A stretch of 64,000 nucleotides of DNA. Source: Prorocentrum cordatum. Lineage: Eukaryota; Sar; Dinophyceae; Prorocentrales; Prorocentraceae. Positions 40,241 through 51,305 of this stretch are shown in pieces. Each line of letters begins with the position of its first letter. Position 1 is the first letter of the stretch. A program made the position numbers and the translations under genes. The stretch covers positions 157,001 to 221,000 of the forward strand of contig CAUYUJ010016699.1 in NCBI GenBank assembly GCA_963575745.1, read 5' to 3'. The notes beneath the pieces were generated by a model. The model did not search any database, had not been told where the DNA came from, and was given only the letters and a program-made list of their open reading frames with translations.

Positions 40241-40384
40241 CTCGTACGCTGTCATGAACGTCAAGACGACGTCGGTGATGTAGTAGACGTCCACGACTGA
40301 GGCTATTATGAACATCCCGAGGCTCGTGGGTGGGCCAAAACAAAGGTCGTAAGGGATCGAGAATCCGTCACCGCGCCGTAGGCA
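40241..40384 (-). CDS. K+ channel exon: S1 end and S2
   Basis: 48 codons. FSIPYDLCFGPPTS matches the S1-S2 junction (IPYxxCF), and LGMFIIASVVDVYYITDVVL then TFMTAYE is S2, with the DxVLxFxTAY motif of KCNH/CNG relatives. The acceptor is CACTCAG before TGC. The donor is placed at GAG followed by GA; joining to DETTQ gives the usual TAYxDE run. Confidence 0.88.
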
Positions 40385-41035
40385 CTGAGTGGAGTGTCCT
40401 CAGGCCCCCTCGTACTCTCAGTATGGAACACTGTAAAGGCTATTTGAGAGGCCCAGAGTCGGGTGCGCCAAAGTGGGGGCTAGGAAGAGAGGGTTTGGCG
40501 CATTATGGCACGAGGCATGTGCGCGAACGAGGGGGGGTCAACAGACGTCTTGACAGAAAGAGAGAGGACCATGACATCTGGGAGATGTCACGGCCCCCGG
40601 CCCTCACCCACTCCTGGACGCCCCTGGCAGAAGCCCAAAGGACGAATCACCTGGGCCTTCTCGCGTGACTTTCCCAAGGAGGCCAGAGGGCGCCAAGACG
40701 GCCACAGATGGCCCCACGAGCCCCGCCCCCATAGCAGTCCAGGCGGATCCTGGGGCCCTGTGGCGCGCGGCGACACGCAAGATTGACCCTGGGCATCAGT
40801 GACAGGTGCTTCGCGGTGCAGGGGGCCGCAAGGAGGCCAAGCCCAAGCGCGTAAGCCCGTTCTGAGGGCATCCTTGCGGGCCCGCACCGCAGGCCACTCC
40901 GGCGCAGGGTCACTCTTGCGCGTAGCCGATCTTGGGCTGTCTTCGAGGCCATGGGGGCCTGCCAAGATGCCAGAATCTCAGGAAAGCTCTAGGCAGGTCT
41001 TTGCATGACTTCAACATGTTGGCTGTTCAATCTCA
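40385..41035. other. Unassigned sequence upstream of the S2 exon
   Basis: GC-rich, no exon recognised. The channel N-terminus should lie at or beyond this side. Confidence 0.4.
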
Positions 41036-41870
41036 AGAGCGCCCAAGACGGCCTCAGAGCGGCCTAAGAGGTCCCTGAGAGAGCCTAAGAGGCTCCTCCC
41101 AAGACGGCCCAAAGAGAAGCTCAAGAGGGGGAGCTCGAACCTGACATGTCAAGAGCCCCCCCCCAAGAGGCCTCCAAGAGGCTCCCAGGTGACCCCCAGA
41201 GGCCCCAAACAACTTCCCAAGGGACCCCAAGAGACATTTGAGATGCCTCTGGTCCACAACCCAGGCACGGCGGCGGGTTTGGCCGAAGGCCACTAGATCC
41301 GCAGCCCTCTGCGACTTGCCACAATGTTGCACGGCGTGTCCGATTTGATCATTTTTTCGTTATCTCAGAGGTTCCCAAGGGCCACTCGGAAAGCCGCCGA
41401 AATTTAGTACCCCGTCGGTCTTGCCACGCAAGACGGCCCTAAGATGGCCTCCAAGATGGCCAAGATGGTCTCCAAAACGGCTTCCATGGCCCCGAGAGAG
41501 CCCAAGATGACCGCAAGAGGTCTCCAAGACGGGCCGAGATGCTTCCAAGATGGCCTCAAGACAGCCCAAGAGGCCTCCAAGACGGCCCCAGCGGCCTCCG
41601 AGAGGACCTCCAGGACGGCCCAAAGAGGCCAAACTCATTGATTCTCCAAGGTGTTTGAAGGAGTTCGGTGTTTGCTCATGTTCGGCTTCCGGAGGGCCCA
41701 AGATGGACCCAGAGGCCACTAAGAAGGCCCCCAAGAGCGCCCAAGAGGCCTCCGAGATGAACCCCTGACGGCCCAAGAGGCCCCTAAGACGTCCCCAGGA
41801 GGGCCCCAAGACGGCTCTGGAGACCCTCCAAGACGCCACAGAAGGCCTCCCAACCTGCCCTGATGCGCCT
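41036..41870 (-). repeat. GGCC-rich array, copy i
   Basis: CCAAGACGGCC 12-mers with a leader (AGGTGTTTGAAGGAGTTCGG) near 41650 and, at 41241-41420, a segment related to the 24.4-kb dispersed repeat. Confidence 0.88.
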
Positions 41871-42285
41871 CAAGAGGGCCCCATGTCGGCCCAGAAAGGC
41901 CCCGACTGGGACCGCCCTCAGACAGCCAAAAAGCCTCCCAAGCAGCCCGAATGGCCCCCAAGAGACGGCCCTCAGCGAGCTCAGTGCGCCCTCGACGCAC
42001 GAGGGCAGCTGAAGCTCGCCCGCAGTCTCTTTCGTAATGCCCACCGAGCGGGGTTCCCCTGCTTGCGAGGCTCGGGGACCATGCCTCAACGGAGGCAGGC
42101 CCCGTCGCCTCAGGCGGCTCCCAAGCCTACAGCTGGTGAAGGGGGCTCGCATCCATATCCCACCCAGGGGTCAGCATGCCTTTCTCGGTAGGCGGTGAGA
42201 CCAGACCCCCAAGGGCCTTATCCTTATCCTTATCCTCCTTCCTTCCTCTCTCTCCTCTTCTTCTTTCTCCCCCACGTGTTCTCAT
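41871..42285. other. Unassigned sequence leaving the array
   Basis: The array grades into GC-rich sequence, then a CT-rich stretch (42225-42275). No exon recognised. Confidence 0.4.
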
Positions 42286-42569
42286 TTGGGTTTCCACAAC
42301 GTCTGGGGGGAACACACAACACGATAGTTAGCTTGGCCGAGCTCTGGTCGCGACGTTCGGGTACATCTTCGGTTCCAAAAGGAAGCGGGTGACGGTGATT
42401 CTTCGCAAGCGTCTTCGGTCCGACGCCCTCTGCTGGCTTGACACAGGGGTGCGCGGCGTCCTGGACGTTCGCTGGTCTGTTTTAGCCTTTCCCAAAAGTT
42501 ACCTCAGGCCTCCGGCCCAGCCCGCCGGCCACCCCGGAAGCCCAGAAAAATGTGTGGTCCGTCGGTTGT
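42286..42569 (-). repeat. Diverged GGCC-family tail plus dispersed segment
   Basis: GGGGGGAACACACAACACGA, TTAGCTTGGCCGAGCTCTGG, GGTGATTCTTCGCAAGCG, then a diverged copy of the 24.4/32.1-kb segment. Confidence 0.8.
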
Positions 42570-43100
42570 CCCTCTGCAGACTGCCCCAAGACGGCCTCCA
42601 AAACGGCCAAGATGGCTTTGAATACGGCCAAGATGTCTCCAACCTAGACGGCCCAAGATGCACCCAAGACAGCACAAGATGGCCTAAGGCGCCCCCAAGA
42701 CTCCAAGAGGACCTCCAGGATTCCGACGATCCACGACGGCCCCGTAGGCCCTGAAGATCGCCACATGACGGCCCAAGAGGTCCTCAAGAGGCCCGCGAGA
42801 CGTCCCAATAGGGCCCCAAGACGGCCCAAAAGGCCTCCAAGACGGCCCCCCAAACAGCCTAAAGCGCCTCAAGAGGGACCCAGGACTTCCTGTAGAGGCC
42901 CCCAGAGGCCCTCAAGATGCCCTAGGAGGCACCCAAGAGGCCCCTCATAGGCCCCAAAGAGGCTCCGGGAAGCCCCCAGGAGGCTCCAAGAGGGCCTCAA
43001 GAGGCCTCCTCCTCTTCCTCCTCCTCCTCCTCCTCCTCCTCCTCCTCCTACTCCTCGTCCTCCTTCTCCTCTCCTGCTCTTTTCTCTTCCTCCCCCAAGT
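42570..43100 (-). repeat. GGCC-rich array, copy j, and (TCC)n tract
   Basis: CCAAGACGGCC arrays to about 43010, then TCC triplets at 43012-43075. Confidence 0.9.
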
Positions 43101-43227
43101 TTTCCTTCAAGAGGTTCCACAGCGGCTGGGTAACACATAGTCCACTGGCTTGGCCAGACTTCGGACCCACGTTTGGCCGCATGGGAATTTCCGAAAGACA
43201 GGGGCGGGGGTGATTCACCGCAGGCAC
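43101..43227 (-). repeat. GGCC-family tail ending at a possible splice donor
   Basis: CACAGCGGCTGGGTAACACA, GTCCACTGGCTTGGCCAGAC, GGTGATTCACCGCAGGCACC. On the minus strand the tail terminus coincides with AAG followed by GTGCC. Confidence 0.8.
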
Positions 43228-43296
43228 CTTCGATACCAAATACACAATAAACACAATGCCGACGCCATGCCACATAACCAACTTCTTGCTCTCCGG
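43228..43296 (-). CDS. Possible K+ channel exon: S1 (tentative)
   Basis: 23 codons, PESKKLVMWHGVGIVFIVYL then VSK. A basic pre-S1 stretch, a Trp and a hydrophobic helix suit S1, and it lies upstream of the S2 exon on the same strand. The acceptor is TGCAAG before CCG. Two GT donors are possible (after YL or after SK). The spacing to IPYDLCF in the next exon is longer than usual, so boundaries or identity may be wrong. Confidence 0.35.
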
Positions 43297-43414
43297 CTTG
43301 CATACCTCTCGGGGATGTCATCGGAGATATGTGTGGCACCGCCGTGGGGAAGCGCTCAACTGACCCTGGGGAGTTCCTCTGGTCCCGATCCTTCCATATC
43401 CCACTCGTGATTCA
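43297..43414. other. Unassigned sequence
   Basis: No feature recognised. Confidence 0.3.
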
Positions 43415-43765
43415 TGCCTTTCCCCTCCTCCTCCTCCTCCTCCTCCTCCTCCTCCTTCCGCGTCCTCGTCCTCGTCCTCCTTCCTTCCCCCTCCTTCCTC
43501 GTCTTCGTCCTCGGTTCTCGGCCTTCCTCCTCCCCTCCTTCCTCGTCCTTCCTCCTTCCTCCTCTTCGTCCTCCTCCTCCTCCTCCTCCTTCCCTTCCTC
43601 CTCGACCTCCCCTCCTTCCTCGTCCTCGTCCTCCCCTCCTTCCTCGCCCTCCTCCTTCCTTCCTCGTCCTCCTCCAAATGCCTCCTCCTCCTGCTCCTTG
43701 CTCGTCCTCCCTCCTCGTCCTCCTCCCCCTCCTTCCCCGTCCTCCCGACAGTCTTCCCCTCCTTC
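43415..43765. repeat. TCC/TCG imperfect microsatellite
   Basis: TCCTCC and CGTCCTCCTTC repeats. Minus frames give Arg/Glu/Gly runs. Confidence 0.93.
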
Positions 43766-44127
43766 CTCGTCCTTGGCTCGTGGCTCGCGGCCAGCCAGGT
43801 CCGAAAGTTACAGGCGGGGCGTCCAGCCGCCGCGCAAGACTGTCCCGGGGGGGCCAGCATGCGCCAGGGCGCGTCCTGCCGCACGGGCTGCTGCACGCGT
43901 GGCCACGCAAGTCGATCTGCGGCCGCCGTCCACTATTCTGTTGTGATGTTCACAAGGGAGATTGGCTGCAGAATGGATTCGCCCCCCAAGCTGTCTTTGC
44001 CGTAGAGATCGACGGACAATTCATGTCATGTGAACAGAACTATGACCCTTCCACGTCTGTTTCGTAACCTCGATGAACAAAGCAAGCTTGGGGTGCATCA
44101 ATTCTGTAATCGATGTTCTACTTGAGA
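43766..44127. other. Unassigned sequence
   Basis: A plus frame at 43950-44067 (GFAPQAVFAVEIDGQF) is non-repetitive and could be a small exon, but has no recognised family. Confidence 0.3.
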
Positions 44128-44197
44128 TGTTCTTTGTGTGTGTATGTGTGTGTGTGTGTGTGTGGGTGTATGTGTGTGTGTGTGTGTGTGTCTGACC
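44128..44197. repeat. (GT)n microsatellite
   Basis: TGTGTG runs, repeated at 44355-44381. Confidence 0.95.
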
Positions 44198-44944
44198 TCT
44201 GCCTCGTAAGGGCCCAGCGATTTCTCTCTTTTAACTCTCTGGCTTCCAGGCCGTCCCCGAGAGCTTCACTCAGTTCAGCATTAGTTCGCATTCGCCAGGC
44301 GTGCGACTTTGAGCGCTCGAGCGGCTTCCCGCCCCGGCTTCTTGCGACTGCAAAGTGTGTGTATGTGTGTGTGTGTGTGTTTAATGTGCCTCGGCTTGCG
44401 CTTCGCAAGCTGTCTTTGGCAATAAAAAGGCCCTGCGCCGAGGCCGTGCTTCCTGGCGCCGCAAGGCGGCGGCCGAGCCAATCCCGCCTCGGACCCACGC
44501 CGCCACAGGGGAACAGCACACAGTGAACCCGTAAAACAAGGACGCACCATAAGGATGCAAGGGCCTTCGAAGGCCCTGTCGACAATTTGCGAGCGGGGCG
44601 CGGCCAGCGAAAGCGGCCAATGATGGGCCCAAAGGTAACCTTGGAAAGTCGCTCATCCTTACTATGCGGGTTGACTGTAAGGCCGGGGGTGGGTGGGCTA
44701 GAAGAGATGGCTGGTGTTCCCGAGGCACAGGCCCCGCGGCTCAGCAAGAAAACATGGGCCCCACAACCGGCCCAAGCACCACGCAAGGCGACCGTGTCTG
44801 TGTGTGGGGCCCGGGTATGCGCATGGCATGGTTGATCCCTTGTGGATCCCTGCCCCTTCTTCTGAGGGGCTGGCCGCGCGCGCTGCTAATTTGCTCCGAC
44901 ATACTTTCTCCGCCTCGTCGCCGCGCGCGAGGCCGGGATCGCCA

Positions 44945-44947
<3 letters not shown>
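44198..44947. other. Unassigned sequence
   Basis: GC-rich, includes a second (GT)n at 44355-44381. No supported gene. Confidence 0.4.
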
Positions 44948-44993
<46 letters not shown>

Positions 44994-45110
44994 GTGTGTG
45001 TGTGTGTGGTGTGTGTGTGTGTGTGTGTGTGCGTGTGCGTGTGCGTGTGCGCGTGCGCGTGCGCGTGCGTGCGCGCGCGTGCGTGCGTGCGTGCCTGCGT
45101 GCGTGCGTGG
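44948..45110. repeat. (GT)n grading into (GC/GT)n, Z-DNA-prone
   Basis: About 100 bp of GT dinucleotides followed by GCGTGC alternation: a purine-pyrimidine alternating tract. Confidence 0.96.
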
Positions 45111-46475
45111 GGGGTGGGGGGGGAGGCGGGGAGGAAAGGGGAGGGAGGGATGGGATGAGAGCGCGGGGGAGGGCCAGAATTAATATGGTAATGGGGCGGG
45201 AGGGGAGCGACGAGGAGAGAGGTGGAGGGACGGTGGCGCGATGCAGGGTCGGCCCCGGGAAGATGAGCACCCCCGAAATTTCCGCAACGGCTACCCCAGA
45301 TTAATCAAAGCAGCTCATCAAATTTACTTCGGCCTCTGAGGAGTCTCCCCTTGTCTGCGTCACACACTCCCGCACTTTCGGCGACCCAACGTCAATCGGG
45401 CAACACTCCGTCGAGCGTCGATCGAATAGGGAGGGAAGGAAGGGAGAGCGATGAGGGAGGCATGAGCGTGCGTGGAGGAGGAGGAGGGACGGAGTGAGGG
45501 AGGGCCTGCATCAGGGGGTACGGGTATGGAGCAAGTATTAAGGGGGGAAGAGGAACGGGAGGCGGAAGTGGGACCGAGGAACGGGATAGTGGTGGGCCAG
45601 ACAAGGGGCTTCCAACGTCCACCACGGGAGGGAAAGACGGCGTCCAAAATGGCCTGCTTTGCAACACAACGCCCCTCGCTTGCCAACCCTCGCTGGTAAC
45701 TCCAGACACGCTACACGCTCGAGACTCACGGTGTAAGTTTCAAATCCAAACCGGAAGACTGGACAATTCCAACACACCCCTAGACAAGTGTCCGCAAATT
45801 CTGACCGTCCTGAATGCTTTTTTGGGAGTTCAGGGGGGGACATTTTGGGGAAGCGGCGTGCCTTGGGCGAGACCCCGCCCGTGGCGTGTTCCAGGCACGT
45901 CGACCCAGGCCATTTGGACTCCTCTCGGGCAGCATGCGGCATACCTGATAACGTGCTACAGCGATTGTCCAATATAGGACAATATCGGCACCCTCCAACT
46001 TATCTTGGCGCGCCCAGAATAGGTACGAGAACACATTGTACAATGCCTAAGAGTAGATGTTGTCCGCATGCGGCAGCGGCCGCTGTTGGGCAGGCGGCGT
46101 CATGTCTCAAACTGACAGCGTCCGCGGCAACACCGACAGCGCATTCTCTTCAAAATAGTCAAGAACTGCTGTCGGTCTTCGTCACCGTTCTTTCCGTTTC
46201 CATTTCGGTAGCTCCAGGATGTTTCATGGCCGCGGGAAAGTCTTTTGGGTACCCGAGTCAGCCGGGACGGACCTGGTCAGGGCAGGGCCCTGCTTGGTGT
46301 CCCCACATGTGATCCGGGAAGACCCTGAAACAGCTTGATCCAGAATAGCCCCTGCTTGATCCAAAGTAACCCCTTGATCTACATGGGGCAGGATGTGATC
46401 CCGCAGAACTCGGCTTGAGTGCAATCCGGGGCAACTCTGGCGCGCCGCGCAAGCGGGAGGCCCGCACCGGGAGCT
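45111..46475. other. Unassigned sequence
   Basis: Purine-rich at 45110-45240 and 45430-45580. A loose repeat of TTGATCCARARTARCCCCT around 46335-46375. No supported gene. Confidence 0.4.
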
Positions 46476-47422
46476 ACCCCTGTCCACTTCCTGCCCTGAT
46501 CCCTCGCGGCTCTGCGTGCTCGCCCTCCCCCCTTGGGTCACCGGCACGCGGCACCTTAGACGGACCCCCTCCCGCGGGCTGCTCGCTCGGTGGCCGCGCC
46601 GGCCTTGCAGCTGCTGCAGGTCGCATGCTCGGGGCTGGCCCAGACGACGACGCGCACGGCCCTCTCCCATCTCCACTCCGCCGCGCGCCACGCAACCTCC
46701 GAGGCGACGCGCGGCACGCCTTCCGAAACAGTTTTTTCTCGCGGTCCGCAGCTTCGAACGCCGACTCATCGACGACCTCTTCGCGGATGACGGAGAGCTC
46801 TTCGCGCAGACAATCCCGCCACCGCTCCTCCCACCGAACGGAACTCTCCCCCCCCTCTTCCCCCCGGTCCCCGCTCCCCGTTCCCCCCCCCCTTTCCTCG
46901 ATGCCCCTCCTCTCCACTGCCTCCCCCAGCAATGCTACGAATGGGGAAAACGAGCCCGATCTCGCGCGGGGACCAGCGCGGTCCAGCAGTGGTATGAGAG
47001 CATGGCCCGCAGAAGGTGGGCCCGTGAGCTGGCGCACCGTGCTGGGACAAGCGGCAGGCTCCCCCCACGCGCACAGACCCCTGCAATCTCGCAAGGCTCT
47101 CGCACCCCCAGGTGCCACGCAGCTGCGCTGAGCCGCAGAGTCCGGATAGGCGCGGCGCCAGCTGGACTGCATCGCCTTGGGCTTGGCCTTGCCCTTCGAA
47201 GACGCGCGGCTGCCGCGCCTGTGGTCTGGGTCCAGGTCCGTGCAGGACATCAGGGCCTGGTCAGGAGACCCCTGCCCTCGCCGCCCCTCCCATCTTCTCG
47301 ACCCCCCTCCTCTCCTGCAACGCCTCACCTTCCCTCCCTTCCCCTCCCTTCCCCTCGCCTCCCTCTCCCTGGTCTCCCGTGGCCGACGTACTAGGTCATC
47401 GAACCGTGACCGTGTGATACCC
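46476..47422 (-). other. Long non-repetitive minus frame, unidentified
   Basis: A 316-codon minus frame (46474-47424), Arg/Gly/Glu-rich, includes a charged helical stretch RWRDCLREELSVIREEVVDE then SAFEAADREKKLF. No domain recognised. Could be a mobile-element gag-like remnant; plus frames are also partly open. Confidence 0.3.
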
Positions 47423-47724
47423 ATACCTATAAGACCACCCTTCGGGTGAGAAGGAGATTGCAGGTGCAGGGGGGCATGGGTACAAGTTTCGGTTTGCGAG
47501 TGGCGTCGGATCGGATTCGCAATCTACCTATCTAACGACCTCGGTATCTATCGATTGATATTCTTTCTATCGGCTTCACAACCGATCCATCGGCTCTATC
47601 GTTGGCATACAAATCGCTGGCACTAGGTATGTATCAATCTTCTGATGCCGCTATTCTACTTATTGGATCCACGTGCGCTCTTCGCGCGCTTAGGGTCTAG
47701 TACACGACAATTTGCTCAAGCCTG
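47423..47724. other. AT-richer sequence with a CCACCCTTCGGGTG block
   Basis: First of three occurrences of a CACCC-TTC-GGGTG hairpin word followed by GA(G/T)AAGGAG (about 47432-47456). CTATC/TCGAT-rich after that. Confidence 0.6.
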
Positions 47725-47970
47725 TTGGAGGTCTCTTAAGATCTGATTCGGCTCTTCTTGGGGGGGCCTCTGGGAGCCTTTTAGAAGTTTCTGGGGGTGG
47801 GCTTTTGCAGAATGTGGGCCTTATGGGGGCCTCTTTGGGTCATCTCGCGTGTCTTGGGGGCGATCTTTGGGGGGAGAACCGCCGGGGACCTGCAGACTTT
47901 CCCATCTTGGGCTTCTTGGAAACATCTTGGGCCGTCTTGCGAGCATCTCAGGACGTCTTGAAGCTAACTG
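47725..47970 (+). repeat. GGCC-family array, copy k (inverted, weak)
   Basis: GGCCTCTGGGAGCC, TCTTGGGGGC and GGCCGTCTTGCGAGC units in the same orientation as the 2-3 kb copies. Confidence 0.65.
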
Positions 47971-48666
47971 CGCGGGCGTACGCCCAAGGATAACGCCGCG
48001 CCGGCCCACAATACTCGGAGGACGCCGGCAACAAGGACACGAGCACAGAGAGGGGAACTGACGACGAGGCGACAAGGGAGAGGAAAGAAGCGCAGGGCCA
48101 CTGCTGGACCACTGCTGAGACTGGCGGCAGCGACCGATGGCCTGTGAAACGAAGAGGTGGATGGGGGACGGATGAGGAGGAGAACGTAACGAACAGACGC
48201 GGACATGCAGGGATAAACAACGAACAGACGCGGACATGCGGACTCCCACCCATCGGTGCTGTCCTCATCGCCTATTTGGCTGGGAGGGGCAAGCCTTGCA
48301 CGTTCGAAGGAAATTCGAAAGAACTTCACCCGCCCTAATCCTGCGTTGGTTCTATACATATATGTACATATGTACACATCACCGTGACGAGAGTTTCTTT
48401 CAATCTGCCTTCGCCAATAGCGCATCAGCGCAGATCAGCTCGGAGTAGAAATGCTCCAGCTACTCCGCGCGTGGGCGCATCCCGCTCAATGACTCAGAGG
48501 GTTTGGCGCGGAGTAGTTTCCGATCGGGTTTTGGGGTAACAGAGTTATAAGCATTAGGCGGATCGGAAGCTACTCCGCCGAATGACGCAGTCATCATGCC
48601 ATGTTAGGGAATCTTAAGAGGGATCTGAGATATCATCGTTATGGCACATTGCAGAAACTGTTGCCA
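47971..48666. other. Unassigned sequence with inverted CGGAGTAG words
   Basis: CGGAGTAG/CTACTCCG occur four times in alternating orientation at 48450-48590, suggesting a small fold-back sequence. A 30-bp duplication (GAACAGACGCGGACATGC) lies near 48190-48240. Confidence 0.5.
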
Positions 48667-49085
48667 CGGCTGTGTATGTCTGTATGCAGGTCGGTCGGCA
48701 GGTCGGTCGACATGCAGGTAGGTCAGTAGGTATGTAGCTAGGTAGGTAGGTAGGTAGGTAGGTAGGTAGGTCGTCATGTGCCTGTACATGTAGGTGTATG
48801 CATACATGCAAGTAGGTATGCATGCGTGAAGGTATGTATATATGTGTACATGCATGCATGCATTTACGTATGCATGCATGCATGCATGCATGTATGTACA
48901 CATATACATGTATGTATATATGGTATGCATGCATGCCTGTATGTATGTACGTATGTAGGTAGGTCTGTCTGTGCGGGTGTATGTAGTTATGCACGCATGT
49001 GTGTATGCATGCATAACTGTGTGTACACAAAAGGTACGTATGCATATCTGAATGTAGGTATGCATGCATGTGTGTATACTCGCGG
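48667..49085. repeat. GTAG/GTAT/GCAT tetranucleotide tract
   Basis: Imperfect GTAG, CATG and TGTA repeats, with TAGG and GCAT sub-blocks. Confidence 0.92.
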
Positions 49086-49289
49086 GGGGGCAAGGGGCGA
49101 GCTATCCCGTGATGTGGCGACCTCGGGCCGCCTGGGAGCAATTTGAAAGCCTGCCACACGTACCCGGGATGGCCAAGAGCTGCCCAGGGAAGGGGCCAGA
49201 GGCCGGGTACTCAAATCAGGGCTTCGCGGGGCCCCGGGGCCCCCTTCCCCCCTCCCAAATAATTTAGATAGATGCCCCTATACATGTAT

Positions 49290-50160
49290 ATATATATATA
49301 TATACACCTCTACGACCACCCTGCGGGTGATAAGGAGGTTGGGGGAGGGAGGGGGCAGCAATGGGCAAAAGTGGTGATTGTTGTTCTGACGATGCCTGTG
49401 GGGCGGAGTCTAGTGAGTTGTGTGATTGTGCGCGTGAGCGTGATGTGATGTGGCGAAGCTGTGAGCGTGATTGTGCACGTGAGCGTGATGTGATGTCGGT
49501 CTGCATGTCGGTTTGATTGCAGACTTGCATTGGATAGCTCGCCGCAAGCGGCGATGTTTTGAAATGCACAACCCACGGCGGGACACTGGCGGGACACCGC
49601 GGGCCACGGTTTGACGGGAGGGGCATCATTTGGTCCGGCCGCGGCCCAGCCACAGGAGGATTTCGGGACACCAACGGGACACCGGCGGGACACCGCGCGC
49701 CACCGGCCGCCGGAGGAGAATCATTTGGTCCGGCCGCGGCCCAGCCACAGGAGGATTTCGGGACACCAGCGGGACACCGGCGGGACACCGCGGGCCACCG
49801 GCCGCCAGAGGAGAAACATTTGGTCCGGCCGCGGCCCAGCCACAGGAGGATTTCGGGACACCAGCGGGACACTGGCGGGATACCGTGGGCCACGGGCCGC
49901 CGGAGGAGAAACATTTGGTCTGGCCGCGGCCCAACCACAGGAGAATTTCCTCTCGCCCGCCCACGCAGCTTCGCCTCGCCCGCACGCACGCACGGCACGC
50001 ACGACACGAACCCGAAACCGAAATCGATTTCCCAGTAGGGGTGGTCTCCGTTTCACTGCAATCTCACACCCCAACCTCCGATATACATGTATATATACAC
50101 ATATATACCTATACGACCACCCTTCGGGTGATAAGGAGGTTCGGGGGGGGGAGGAACCAA
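49290..50160. repeat. GGGACACCGGC minisatellite cluster 1
   Basis: Units of 85-105 bp (TTTGGTCCGGCCGCGGCCCA at 49629, 49734, 49819 and 49914) separated by 10-mers CGGGACACCG. Preceded by the CCACCCTGCGGGTG word (49315) and followed by an end block (AACCTCCGATATACATG) and the CACCCTTCGGGTGATAAGGA word (about 50115). Confidence 0.9.
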
Positions 50161-50404
50161 CGTCTCACTCGATCGGTCTCACTATCGATCTCACTATCGA
50201 TCTCACTATCCGTCTCGCTCGATCGATCTCACTCGATCGATCTCACAATCGATCTCACTCGATTTATTTCATTCGATCGATCTCACAATCGATATGGCTA
50301 TCGATTTCACAATCGATCGCACTACCGATCTCACTATCGATCTCACAATCGATTTCACATTCGGTCTAGCTATCGATCTCACTATCGATATCACAATCAA
50401 CGTC
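50161..50404. repeat. CGATCTCACTAT minisatellite
   Basis: (TATCGATCTCAC)n, about 20 units with GATCGAT palindromes. Confidence 0.95.
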
Positions 50405-51093
50405 ATCATCATCAACATCATCATCAGCATCATCGGGACACCATCATCATCACATCATCACCATCAACAACATCATCATCACCATCATCATCATCGGGAT
50501 ACCGTCATCGTCACCATCATCATCATCATCAAAATCAGCATCACCGGGTCACCATCATCATCATCATCGGAACACCACCATCATCATCATCTCATCATCA
50601 TGATCATGAACAGCATCATCAACATCATCATCATCATCATCGGGGCACCATCATCATCATCATCATCATTAACAGCATCATCATCATCATCAACATCATC
50701 ATCACCATCATTGGACCACCATCATCAAAATCATCAGCATCACCTCATCATCATCCTCATCATCGGCATCATCATCATCGGGACACCATCATCGTCACCA
50801 TCATCATTATCATCATCAATATCGGGGCACCATCGTCATCATCACCATCATCATCAACAACACCATCATCAACCTCGTCATCATCATCATCGGGGCACCA
50901 ACATCATCATCATCAAATCATCTGATCATCATCAACAAATCATCTGATCATCATCATCATCATCATAATCATCGTGGGGCACCATCATCATCAGCAACAT
51001 CATCATCATCATCATCATCGGGGCACCATCATCATCACCATCACCATCATCACCATTATCATCAACATCGTCAACATCACCATCATGATGATG

Positions 51094-51126
<33 letters not shown>

Positions 51127-51239
51127 GGGACACCATCATCATCACCACCATCACCACCATCACCATCATCAACATCATCGTCAACATCGTCAACATCATC
51201 ATGATCATGATCATGATCATGATCATGATCATGATCATT

Positions 51240-51302
<63 letters not shown>

Positions 51303-51305
51303 GGG
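50405..51305. repeat. 900-bp (ATC)n microsatellite with GGGACACC islands
   Basis: ATC/AAC triplets interrupted at irregular 40-100 bp intervals by CGGGACACCA or CGGGGCACCA, the same word that forms the minisatellites on both sides. Confidence 0.95.

Larger units (their letters stand above)
13367..40384 (-). other. Voltage-gated K+ channel gene, EAG/CNG/KCNH-like (gene span)
   Basis: One gene inferred from ten small minus-strand exons that occur in protein order: S1 end and S2, S3, S4, S5, pore, S6, post-S6 helix and three C-linker pieces. The product would be a plasma or organelle membrane potassium channel subunit with an arginine-rich voltage sensor and a GYGD selectivity filter. Nine of ten exons are whole numbers of codons in phase 0; the pore exon acceptor is unresolved. 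Every acceptor is AG; donors are GT (S3, S5, post-S6), GC (S4, pore, S6, C-linker 1) and GA (S2, C-linkers 2 and 3). Introns run from 102 bp to 12.4 kb. A possible S1 exon lies at 43.2 kb. N-terminus and CNBD/C-terminus are not found. Confidence 0.88.

Noticed and set aside
46476-47422. Calling the 316-codon minus frame a retroelement gene
   Set aside because: No RT, zinc knuckle or recombinase motif is visible; only a charged helical stretch. Left as unidentified.
49630-50925. 431-codon plus frame rich in Ser, His and Ile
   Set aside because: Generated by the GGGACACC minisatellite, CGATCTCA array and ATC microsatellite; not a protein gene.
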